Shown here: positions 28,327 through 36,050 of the stretch, piece by piece
How positions within the stretch are numbered: the first letter of the stretch is position 1
How the letters are laid out: every line of letters begins with the position of its first letter
NCBI RefSeq assembly: GCF_007751035.1
Contig: NZ_CP036433.1
Location: 5,747,001 to 5,811,000 of the forward strand
From: Lignipirellula cremea
GTDB lineage: Bacteria > Planctomycetota > Planctomycetia > Pirellulales > Pirellulaceae
Direction of reading: 5' to 3'
DNA length: 64,000 nucleotides
Translations under genes and position numbers: made by a program
Notes under the pieces: model-generated
The model's database searches: none
What the model was told of the DNA's origin: nothing
What the model saw: only the letters and a program-made list of their open reading frames with translations

Positions 28327-29253
28327 ATGACATCAAAAAGGGCCAAAATACTTGTCGTCGACGACACCCACATGGCACGTATCCAGGTGGGCGGTTTGCT
28401 CGCCGTCTGCGCCAACTGGGAAACGGTATTCGCCAAGGACGGACAGGAAGCGCTGGAGTGCATTGCCGCCGATCATTTCGACCTGGTGCTGACCGATCTT
28501 GTCATGCCAGTCATGGGCGGGCTGGAGTTGGTGGAGCGGATTAAAAAGCTGCATCCGCAAATGCCCGTGATCCTGATGACATCCCAGGGGAACGAACACA
28601 TCGCCAGCGACGCGCTGCGCGCCGGGGCCGCCAGTTACATTCCCAAGCGGATGCTAGGCGACAACCTGGTATCCACCGTACGCTCCGTGCTGGATGTTTG
28701 TCACGAGCGGACGAGTTACTCGCGGATTGGACCGTATCTGCGGAGCAACCGCCTGCAGTTTGTCATCGGTAACGACGGCGGGCTGATCTCCCCTTTGGTG
28801 CATGTACTGCAGGAGCAAATGCTCAACGAAGCGATCGTCGATGAATCGGAAAGAATTCGCGTCGCCATCGCACTCGAAGAAGCGCTATCCAACGCCCTGT
28901 ATCACGGCAACCTGGAGCTAAGTTCGGAACTGCGTGAGAGTGAAAACGATCTGTATTTTGAGGTCGCCCAGCAACGCCGGCAGATTGCTCCTTACCTGGG
29001 CCGCTCGATTCTGATCGAAGCGATTCGCAACCAGGAAGAAGTGCGGATCATGATTCGCGATGAGGGGCCAGGCTTCGATCCGACGAACCTGCCCGACCCG
29101 ACCGATCCCGAAAACCTGGAGAAGGTCCACGGCCGCGGCCTGCTGCTGATTCGCACCTTTATGGACAAGGTCATCCATAACGACCGCGGCAACGAAATCA
29201 CCCTCGTCAAACGCACCTGCGCCGAACCGGTCGAAGTCGACCAGTCGAACTAG
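28327..29253 (+). CDS. Response regulator receiver fused to RsbW-type ATPase
   Basis: 308 residues from ATG 28327. A receiver domain (1-125) has acidic pair Asp12/Asp13, phospho-acceptor Asp57 (LVLTDLVMP), the conserved Thr in LMTSQ and Lys in YIPK. A GHKL ATPase of the anti-sigma kinase type follows (about 150-295): EEALSNALYHGN is the N-box, MIRDEGPGFDP the G1 box and GRGLLLIRTFMD the G2 region. No histidine phospho-acceptor is seen. This pairing suggests a phosphorylation-controlled partner-switching kinase acting on an anti-sigma-factor antagonist. Its stop codon is the CTAG end of a repeat element. Confidence 0.9.
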   Translation: MTSKRAKILVVDDTHMARIQVGGLLAVCANWETVFAKDGQEALECIAADHFDLVLTDLVMPVMGGLELVERIKKLHPQMPVILMTSQGNEHIASDALRAGAASYIPKRMLGDNLVSTVRSVLDVCHERTSYSRIGPYLRSNRLQFVIGNDGGLISPLVHVLQEQMLNEAIVDESERIRVAIALEEALSNALYHGNLELSSELRESENDLYFEVAQQRRQIAPYLGRSILIEAIRNQEEVRIMIRDEGPGFDPTNLPDPTDPENLEKVHGRGLLLIRTFMDKVIHNDRGNEITLVKRTCAEPVEVDQSN

Positions 29254-29382
29254 TGGTGCGTCAAGTTTCAATTTTAGGTTTGGCCATTTTCGCGCGAGCC
29301 GCTGTTCCTTGTAGTTAACCGTGGCTATCGCCAAAACGGCTAATTGGAAGAACCCGAACTCTTTGCCTTGACGCAGCACTCG
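29250..29382. mobile_element. MITE-like element, copy B (diverged core)
   Basis: A 133-bp segment bounded by CTAGTGGTGCGTCAA (29250-29264) and TTGACGCAGCACTCG (29368-29382), the same ends and length as the copy at 10738. The core differs: on the opposite strand it shares only the AGCCG...TAGCC.ACGGTT part and the AAAATTG-rich end. Its first bases supply the TAG stop of the preceding gene. The right end overlaps the left end of the next copy by 4 bases. Confidence 0.72.
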
Positions 29383-29510
29383 TGGTGTGTCAAACCATAA
29401 AGTCAGGTTTCTCTCAATCAGCCGCCGGGCGCTAGCCCCCGGTTTTTTTGGCAGCACAGCAGCACGGCCCAAATCGCTCACTCGAAGATTGAAGATTGAC
29501 GCAGCACTAG
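29379..29510. mobile_element. MITE-like element, copy C
   Basis: A 132-bp element with ends CTCGTGGTGTGTCAA (29379-29393) and TTGACGCAGCACTAG (29496-29510). It differs from the copy at 10738-10870 at about 11 positions including one single-base gap. The core palindrome CCGCCGGGCGCTAGCC is kept. It lies head-to-tail with copy B. Confidence 0.8.
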
Positions 29511-29572
29511 CCAGTCCCACAAGCACGGCATCACCAGGAAAACCCCATTGGGTTCCTGGGCACGCGATCCAA

Positions 29573-29680
29573 GGTATCAAATCGCGAATTCTTCGCTTGT
29601 GGTATCAAATCGCGAATTCTTCGCGTGTGGCATCAAGTCGCGATTTCTTCGCTTGGGTATCAAGTCGCGATTTCTTCGCC
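29573..29680. repeat. Four tandem ~28-bp units, each with a small hairpin
   Basis: Unit starts are at about 29573, 29601, 29629 and 29655. Units 1-2 read GGTATCAAATCGCGAATTCT onward to CGCTTGT or CGCGTGT; units 3-4 read ATCAAGTCGCGATTTCTTCG and are 1-2 bases shorter. Each contains GCGAA or GCGA facing TTCGC, and in unit 2 this is a perfect 6-bp hairpin CGCGAA-TTC-TTCGCG. There are no unique spacers, so this is not a CRISPR array. Confidence 0.75.
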
Positions 29681-29994
29681 GGGCGCCTGTTCCTGACGGG
29701 TCTCCAACTCTTGAAGGATCAGCGGAAACCTGCGGCCGTTGCCGCAGCCTGCGTCTAACCGCCTGGCTTTGACGCCCGCGGAGACTTTCGGCAAAAAGGG
29801 TTGGGTAACCATGCATGCACGCCGGCTGGCAGGGGGCGGAAACTGCCCCTGCGGAATTTGAAATGGATTGCCTTTTGTAAAGAAAGGTACGGGTCTGCCC
29901 GTGTTAAATCAATCGAATTTTCGCGGGTCGTGCGCCAGGAGAAGTGTCCTCCTGTATCGTGCCGCTTTGCCGAAGCTTTAGACTGCAAGAAACG

Positions 29995-30026
29995 AACAAG
30001 GCGGCGATAAACATCGCCGCCTTGTT
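29995..30026 (-). terminator. Terminator of the kelch gene
   Basis: A perfect 14-bp stem AACAAGGCGGCGAT/ATCGCCGCCTTGTT encloses the loop AAAC. It lies 46 bases past the minus-strand kelch stop, and on that strand is followed by CGTTTCTTG. Confidence 0.82.
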
Positions 30027-30071
30027 GAGTTTTGAGCGGCCTGTCGTCAACAGCAGGCGCGTCTACCTGAT

Positions 30072-31694
30072 CTAGCGACCCAGCAGTTCCACGTCTTCGA
30101 CTTTGCCGCCGGCCGTCATGCTGGCGCCGCCGACGATAACCAACTGGTCCTGGTAGGGCACCATGCGATGGAAGAATCGCGGGTACTTCACCTGGCCGAC
30201 ATACTCCCAGGTTTTGCCGTCATCGGACAAACGCTGAATGCTGCCGGAGATGGTGGTCACGTACAGGCCGTCTTGGGTGGCGAAGGCCGAGGCGCCAAAG
30301 CCTTCCAGCCCGCCGCCCTGCAGCAAGGGGCCGGCCGTCCAACTGTCGCTGGCCGGATCGTAGATCGAAGTCTCCCGGGTGGGGCCGCCGTCTTCACGCA
30401 TGCCGCCGATGCAGACCAGCTTCCCGTTTGAGGCGGCCAGCGCGATGGCGCGACGCTTGAACGGCGGGTTGGCGATCTCTTTCCACTGGGCGTCTTTCGC
30501 ACTCAGGTCGAACGCCAGGGCCGTGTCGTGCCAGGCCGAGTCCTTGTCGCCCTGCAGGGTCCAGCCTCCGACCACATAGAGCGTGTCGCCCACTACGGCG
30601 GCGTCGTGCGAGGAGCGTCCGCGGGGCAGATCGGGCAGGTCGGTCCATTCGCCCGACTTGGGATCGAACCGGGCAAAGCTGGCCTGCGACTGCAGGTTCT
30701 GCTTCTCCCCTTCGGCATTCATCGCGGTAAAGCCGCCGACGCGATACAGCAGGCCCTGATGTTCGACCATCGCCAGACCCTGCAGCCTGGGCCCCTGGGA
30801 GACTTTCTCCCATTTGCCCGCTTTCTTCAGGTCGAGCTTCCACAGGTCGCCCGACTGGTCTTCATTCGAGTACTCGTGAGCGCTGCCATAGTTGCCGCCG
30901 TAGACAAACAGAACGTCGCCGGCGACGGCGGCTCCCATGCTGGTCGTGCCCTGGGGCAGTTCGGGCAGTTTGGCGGCGAGCGGCTTCAGCACGGACGGAG
31001 CCCGTCGCAGCGTCAGCGTGGAGTAGTGGCGGACTTCTTCATAGGCAGCGCCTTCGTGTTCCCCTTTTTCCTGTTCGACCAGTTTGGCCCTGATGGCGAA
31101 CAGGCCCGTTTCGGGCAAAGCGCAACGGAACACCCCCTGCTCGTCGGCGACGCCTTCGGTTTCTTTCATGCCGGGTCCGTCAATGGTCAAGGCGGCGCCA
31201 GCGGCGGGCTTGCCGTTGAAGGTGACTTTGAAGCGGGTTTCCTCGCCGGCGGGCGAAGCGGAAACCTCCAGCGGCAGGCGTTCCTGATCGTTGACCATAT
31301 TCCAGTTTCCCGGCAACGGCGTGGTGTAAGCCTTGCCGTAGTAGTGCAGGAGGAACGGTTTTCCTCCGCGGGTGATCACGCCATAGGTGTGTCGCAAGAA
31401 TACGGTTGTATTATCTTTGTTGGCGTCAAGCGAGCCGACGAGCGACTCTTCCCCTTTTTTCAGTTCCACCTGCGACGGTCCGCCGCGGCCGCTGCCGACC
31501 CAGCATTCGGCTGCCACAACGCGGTCCAGCAGATCTGGGTCGTCGGCTTCCGGACCCTCCGAGAAGTAGACTTTGACCCCTGTCGGGTTCGACGGAGAAT
31601 CGCCGACCAGCCACAAAAAATGGGCGTGGGCGATTTGCGGTGCGATCAGCATCGCCAACAAAACGCCCGACCAAACTAAACGACGCGACATCAT
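30072..31694 (-). CDS. Secreted DUF4198-like plus kelch-repeat protein
   Basis: 540 residues from the first of two adjacent ATGs (31694/31691), with a signal peptide ending at AHAHFLW. The N-terminal half (about 25-215) matches the DUF4198 type, which begins HxHFLW after cleavage and includes a carboxypeptidase-regulatory-like segment. The C-terminal half (about 240-540) is a kelch propeller: repeated GG pairs in FVYGGNYG, YRVGGFT, YVVGGWT, VCIGGMR and VIVGGAS. DUF4198 proteins are often linked to metal uptake. The fusion with kelch looks like an extracytoplasmic binding protein. The ligand is unknown. A strong terminator follows. Confidence 0.82.
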   Translation of the reverse strand: MMSRRLVWSGVLLAMLIAPQIAHAHFLWLVGDSPSNPTGVKVYFSEGPEADDPDLLDRVVAAECWVGSGRGGPSQVELKKGEESLVGSLDANKDNTTVFLRHTYGVITRGGKPFLLHYYGKAYTTPLPGNWNMVNDQERLPLEVSASPAGEETRFKVTFNGKPAAGAALTIDGPGMKETEGVADEQGVFRCALPETGLFAIRAKLVEQEKGEHEGAAYEEVRHYSTLTLRRAPSVLKPLAAKLPELPQGTTSMGAAVAGDVLFVYGGNYGSAHEYSNEDQSGDLWKLDLKKAGKWEKVSQGPRLQGLAMVEHQGLLYRVGGFTAMNAEGEKQNLQSQASFARFDPKSGEWTDLPDLPRGRSSHDAAVVGDTLYVVGGWTLQGDKDSAWHDTALAFDLSAKDAQWKEIANPPFKRRAIALAASNGKLVCIGGMREDGGPTRETSIYDPASDSWTAGPLLQGGGLEGFGASAFATQDGLYVTTISGSIQRLSDDGKTWEYVGQVKYPRFFHRMVPYQDQLVIVGGASMTAGGKVEDVELLGR

Positions 31695-32042
31695 GCGTTC
31701 CCTTCTGTGGGGCAGAAAATTAGATTGCAATACCGCTCAAGCCGGGCGATTCCCGTCTTGGATTTTACTTCCAACGACTAGCGCATTGCGAGCGGACTAG
31801 TCAAAACAAACAATCGACGGCACTTGCGACACGCGGCAAAGACGACTTCCCCCCGTTGCGCAGAGGGTTGTGAAGGAGCCGTTATTCCCGTCTTCGCCGC
31901 GTGAGCGCAGCGCCAACGTGACATACGTTACTGGTCTGTCGGTAACTTCTCTCAAACGGAGATCCGTTCCGCCTGGCGTGCTTCGGATCGAATCGTGGAT
32001 CGTTGTCTGTTCGACAAACAACGCCTAAAAAAACCGCGCCGA
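31695..32042. other. Intergenic, no gene seen
   Basis: 348 bases between two leftward genes. It should contain the promoter of the kelch gene. No convincing boxes, hairpins or ORFs were found. Confidence 0.35.
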
Positions 32043-32540
32043 CTAGCGACCGGTGCTTCGTGCGGGCTTGGACTGCAGGTCAAAATTCAGGTCGATGGCG
32101 CCTTCGGGCGCAATCCGGGCAGTCAGTCGCGAGCTTTGATTGTACAGGGGCGGGACCGGGTTCACCGGCATGCGTCGGCCGCGTTTCGCCATTTCGGCAA
32201 AGGCGGCTTCGTCATCGATAGGGAACTGCAGCATATTCGTGGCTTCGATTTCGACGCGATGGTTTCCCACCACCGGGCCTTCGGATTGCGGCAGCGCGTA
32301 CGCGCCTTCGGTAATTATCGCCATCACAGCGGGGCCGTCGGTCTCGCCCACCGGAACAAACCGAATCACTCCTGAGGGCAAAGGTTTTTTGTCAAGCGTA
32401 ATCTTGCCGTTGACGGCGCCACGAGTCAGGCCATCGCCGGGTGAACAGCCCGTCAGCAGCGCAACCAGGATTGCCAGGCCGACCGCCGCAGCCAGTCGGC
32501 CAGCCCCGGCGAAGTCGATCGCATTTACAAATCGAAGCAT
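32043..32540 (-). CDS. Planctomycete lipoprotein, companion of the pseudopilin
   Basis: 165 residues from ATG 32540. A lipoprotein signal ends in LLTGC at about residue 32. The mature part, GKITLDKKPLPSGVIRFVPV, is a transthyretin-like strand pattern (G-x-V/I-x-x-x-G-x-P) common in small planctomycete lipoproteins. It lies 99 bp downstream of a DUF1559 gene on the same strand, a frequent pairing in this phylum. Role unknown, envelope associated. Confidence 0.8.
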   Translation of the reverse strand: MLRFVNAIDFAGAGRLAAAVGLAILVALLTGCSPGDGLTRGAVNGKITLDKKPLPSGVIRFVPVGETDGPAVMAIITEGAYALPQSEGPVVGNHRVEIEATNMLQFPIDDEAAFAEMAKRGRRMPVNPVPPLYNQSSRLTARIAPEGAIDLNFDLQSKPARSTGR

Positions 32541-32639
32541 GGGTTTGTCGTGGTCCGCTCAAGCGTGAAAGGGAATCAGGAAGATCGTGGCGTCCCGCTA
32601 ACCTGTGATCGAAAGCTCGATGCCACAGGCTTCCTCTTT

Positions 32640-33503
32640 TTAATACGGGGAGCCGAGAACCTCTTCTCCTTCGCGCGAGCCAAGCGCGTCGAACACTGCT
32701 TTGCTCAAATTCTCACTCAAGGACGTGGTGGATCCATCCACAAAACAATACTGGACCATGCCAGGGTGATCGCTGCGAAAGGCCGACAGCACGGCCGACC
32801 CGCCCGACCGGGGATTCATGGGATACAAGGTGGAAAAGCCCGTCGCCAGCGGATAAGGGGACGACCAGTAGGAAAAACCCCAGCGCGTCTGCCCGCTGCA
32901 GGGACCGCTGGAAAAGTTGTAATCGGGAATATTCCAGGCCGCCTCGCCCACCATCAGGGTGGTCGATGTGCCGTCGATCATGTCGTCAATACTCGTCTTG
33001 CCGCTCATGCTGTTCACAATCGCGCCGTTGTTGCCCGGCGCCCAGCCGCTGCCGGTGCCCATGCACACGGCGTACGTCCCCGGCGCCCGATCATTGTCGT
33101 CGCAGCCGGAAATGGGAATCTGCCGCGGGAGGACGCCAGAGGGGCACAAAAAAGCCTCCACCCGCTGCGAAACGACCGCTTTATTGACCGGGTCGGTATT
33201 TCCCAGGCCAAAGTCATACAGGCTGTACGCGCCGCTTTCTTCCAGGTACGGCAGGATCGCGGCGAACGCACTCGCCCCATCAAAGGCTCCCGCTGTGCCG
33301 CCGTTGTCAAAATTGGGAAAGGACAGGAATGAATCGTGGTAATTATGAAAGGCCAGCCCCATCTGCTTCAGATTATTGGAGCAGCTGATACGACGGGCGG
33401 ACTCCCGCGCCATCTGAACGGCGGGCAGCAACAGCGAAACAAGAACGCCAATAATGGCAATAACCACAAGCAGCTCTACTAATGTGAAGGCGCGACGCTT
33501 CAT
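32640..33503 (-). CDS. DUF1559 type II/IV pseudopilin-like protein
   Basis: 287 residues from ATG 33503. The N-terminus KRRAFTLVELLVVIAIIGVL is a prepilin cleavage/methylation motif with Glu at +5 of the mature end and a hydrophobic helix. Next come the DUF1559 features: AVQMARESARRISCSNNLKQ and, at the C-terminus, the block HPGMVQYCFVDGSTT. Such proteins are highly amplified in planctomycetes. They are probably exported and assembled by pilin-type machinery, with unclear function. The companion lipoprotein gene follows. Confidence 0.94.
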   Translation of the reverse strand: MKRRAFTLVELLVVIAIIGVLVSLLLPAVQMARESARRISCSNNLKQMGLAFHNYHDSFLSFPNFDNGGTAGAFDGASAFAAILPYLEESGAYSLYDFGLGNTDPVNKAVVSQRVEAFLCPSGVLPRQIPISGCDDNDRAPGTYAVCMGTGSGWAPGNNGAIVNSMSGKTSIDDMIDGTSTTLMVGEAAWNIPDYNFSSGPCSGQTRWGFSYWSSPYPLATGFSTLYPMNPRSGGSAVLSAFRSDHPGMVQYCFVDGSTTSLSENLSKAVFDALGSREGEEVLGSPY

Positions 33504-33820
33504 GCCAGGCTCCTTAGCAAAAAGGGGTAAAATGCTAATTCGGAGTCGGGGCCTGGCTGGCGCTGGATAGCTGCATGCTGGCTCGGCTGACCGTTAAAGG
33601 TACTGAGAACCAATCTCATTACCTGTCGCGATTGTAAACAGAATCCATCCCTCGTCAACTGCTGCGTGGGAAAAATCCTGTCAGCCTTCAGGAACGGAAC
33701 CATCGCCCGCGACGCGTAGCGTTCTCTTGCGAGACGAACCGCCTGCTTTGTTCCCGCTCGGGCTTGAGCTAGAATCAACCGGCACATTCGCACCTTTGCC
33801 CTGTCTGGGGAGTTGTACTC
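33504..33820. other. Divergent intergenic region
   Basis: 317 bases between the pseudopilin (leftward) and the isochorismatase fusion (rightward). Both promoters must be here. Nothing else is recognisable. Confidence 0.3.
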
Positions 33821-35938
33821 ATGATGAAGTCCATCCTGGCCTTTCTTGTCGTTGCGGTTTCGCTGGGGCTGCCTGCCGCAGTGGTCGCTGGCGAGTTCGC
33901 ACTGCAGCTTCGCTCCCAGCAGGAGACGGAACCGGAGAGCGGGCGCTACCATCGCTTGACGGAATCACAGAACTGGGACGCTGCCGAAACGGCTGTGATT
34001 GTGTGCGATGTCTGGGACTATCATCACTGCCTGAACGCCGTCCGCCGGGTCAACGAATTTGGCCCGCGATTGAACAAGCTCGTGCAAGAGGCTCGTCGCC
34101 GAGGCGCCGTCATCATTCACGCGCCCAGCGATTGCATGCCGGCCTACGCCGAACATCCGGCCCGCTTGAGGGCGACATCGACCCCGATCGTCGCCGATGC
34201 CCCCGCCGACATTGAACGCTGGTGCTCGCGGATTCCGTCCGAAGAGCAAGGCGTCTATCCGATTGACCAGTCCAACGGGGGCGAAGACGACGACCCGGCA
34301 GAACACGCCCGCTGGCGGGAAGAACTGATCGCCAAGGGACGCAACCCGAACCTGCCCTGGGAGCGGCAGTCCGACCTGATCGAGATCGACTCCGCCAAGG
34401 ACTACGTTTCCGATCGCGGCCCCGAGGTCTGGAGCATCCTGCAGAAGCACGGCGTGAAGAATGTAATTCTGGCCGGCGTACATACCAACATGTGCGTACT
34501 GGGCCGGCCGTTTGGCTTGCGGCAAATGGCGAAGAACGGGAAGAACGTCGTCCTGCTCCGTGACATGACCGACACCATGTACGACCCGCAGCGCTGGCCG
34601 TATGTCAGCCACTTCACCGGTAATGATCTGATCGTTTCGCACGTCGAGCGGCATGTCTGCCCCACGATTTCCAGCGAGCAGATTCTCGGCGGCAACGCGT
34701 TCCGCTTCCAGCATGACCAGCGTCCCCGCCTGGTGATCATGAGCGCCGAAGATGAGTACGAAACCGAACGCACCCTGCCGGAATTCGCCGCCCAGCAGCT
34801 GGGCAAGCACTTTTCGGTGAGCTACCTGTTTGGCGATGCGAACGACCGTAATCTGTTACCTGGCGCCGAAGAGGCGCTGGCAGACGCCGACGTCCTGCTG
34901 GTGAGCGTCCGCCGCCGCGCCTTGCCGCCTGCGCAGCTCGACGCGATCCGCCAGTTTGTCGCCGCCGGCAAGCCGGTTGTCGGCATTCGCACCGCCAGCC
35001 ATGCCTTTAGCCTCCGAGGCAAACCGGCGCCGGAAGGCACAACCGTCTGGCCTGAATTCGACGCGCAGGTGTTCGGCGGCAGCTACACCAACCATTACGG
35101 CAACCAGCTGAAAGCAACCGTACGCACCGCTCCCGGCGCCGACAAGGCTCTGCTGCAGGGCGTTGCCAACGAGTTCCCCCAGGCTGGCTCGCTGTACAAG
35201 GCCGCGCCGCTGGCCAAGGGAGCCGCAACCCTGCTGATCGGAGAAGTCGACGGCGAAGAGCCGGAGCCGGTCGCCTGGACGTTCCACCGGGCCGATGGCG
35301 GCCGTTCGTTCTATACCTCTCTGGGAGCGCCGGGCGACTTTGAGAATGCGTCGTTTGTGCGGCTGCTGGTCAATGGCCTGCACTGGGCGGCCGGGTTGCC
35401 GATCGAAGCTGCGAGCGATGCAACGGCCGCCGCACAGGGCGGCCTGTCCTCCCCTTCGAAAGAATCGTTTGAGAAGCACTGGACCACGATCAAAGTGCCC
35501 TCCTCCTGGGAAGCTGCTTCCGGCGGCGTGCTGCGCGATTACGACGGCCCCGGCTGGTATCGCTGCGCCGTGCAGATCCCCAAGGCCTGGCTGGCCGTCA
35601 AATCGCCCCTGCTGACGGTGGAGTCCTACGAAGACAACGTGCAGGCCTGGTGCAACGGCCAGGAGCTGGTCGCCGAGAAAAAAGCGTCGCAAGGCGCCGT
35701 CAATTTTCGGCTGCCGGCGGAGGCGCTGCTGCCTGAAGAATCGAACCTGATCGTGCTGCGGATCGACGACCACGGCGGCGACGGCGGCCTGGTCGCGGCG
35801 CCGTTCGTACGGATGGGGCAGAACTCGCTGCGTCTCAAAGGCGACTGGGAATTCCGCATCGGCAATGATCGGGCCTGGTCGGCCATGCCGCTGCCCGCCA
35901 GGTTTGGCGCCTCGCCCGACATCCTGTTTGAACCGTAG
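33821..35938 (+). CDS. Secreted isochorismatase-like / ThuA-like / sugar-binding fusion
   Basis: 705 residues from ATG 33821, with a signal peptide (MMKSILAFLVVAVSLGLPAA). Residues about 55-280 form a cysteine-hydrolase fold of the isochorismatase family: Asp in VIVCDVWDYHH, a lysine region, and nucleophile Cys in AGVHTNMCVLGRP. Residues about 300-525 are ThuA-like (GATase-like fold: PRLVIMSAEDEYETERTLPE, VVGIRTASHAF). About 545-700 resembles a galactose-binding/GH2 N-terminal jelly roll (GPGWYRCAVQIPKAW, DNVQAWCNGQEL). It looks like an exported catabolic enzyme acting on an amide or sugar derivative. The reaction is not assignable. Confidence 0.85.
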   Translation: MMKSILAFLVVAVSLGLPAAVVAGEFALQLRSQQETEPESGRYHRLTESQNWDAAETAVIVCDVWDYHHCLNAVRRVNEFGPRLNKLVQEARRRGAVIIHAPSDCMPAYAEHPARLRATSTPIVADAPADIERWCSRIPSEEQGVYPIDQSNGGEDDDPAEHARWREELIAKGRNPNLPWERQSDLIEIDSAKDYVSDRGPEVWSILQKHGVKNVILAGVHTNMCVLGRPFGLRQMAKNGKNVVLLRDMTDTMYDPQRWPYVSHFTGNDLIVSHVERHVCPTISSEQILGGNAFRFQHDQRPRLVIMSAEDEYETERTLPEFAAQQLGKHFSVSYLFGDANDRNLLPGAEEALADADVLLVSVRRRALPPAQLDAIRQFVAAGKPVVGIRTASHAFSLRGKPAPEGTTVWPEFDAQVFGGSYTNHYGNQLKATVRTAPGADKALLQGVANEFPQAGSLYKAAPLAKGAATLLIGEVDGEEPEPVAWTFHRADGGRSFYTSLGAPGDFENASFVRLLVNGLHWAAGLPIEAASDATAAAQGGLSSPSKESFEKHWTTIKVPSSWEAASGGVLRDYDGPGWYRCAVQIPKAWLAVKSPLLTVESYEDNVQAWCNGQELVAEKKASQGAVNFRLPAEALLPEESNLIVLRIDDHGGDGGLVAAPFVRMGQNSLRLKGDWEFRIGNDRAWSAMPLPARFGASPDILFEP

Positions 35939-36050
35939 ATCCCACCCGCGACCGTAGCGGCCTGGTGGCCTCGCTGCGCGGCCGCACCTATACTGATAGT
36001 AAGAGTAAGGAAAGGGTTCGTCTCGCGTCGCTGCGTCGCAAAGGGCTGTT

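Larger units (their letters stand above)
29511..30071. other. Gene-free stretch after the MITE pair
   Basis: 561 bases without a credible gene. It contains the four-unit hairpin tandem repeat (29573-29680) and, at its far end, the bidirectional-looking terminator hairpin (29995-30026). The rest shows nothing recognisable. Confidence 0.5.

Noticed and set aside
29573-29680. Possible CRISPR array
   Set aside because: Repeats are directly adjacent with no unique spacers, and no cas genes are present.
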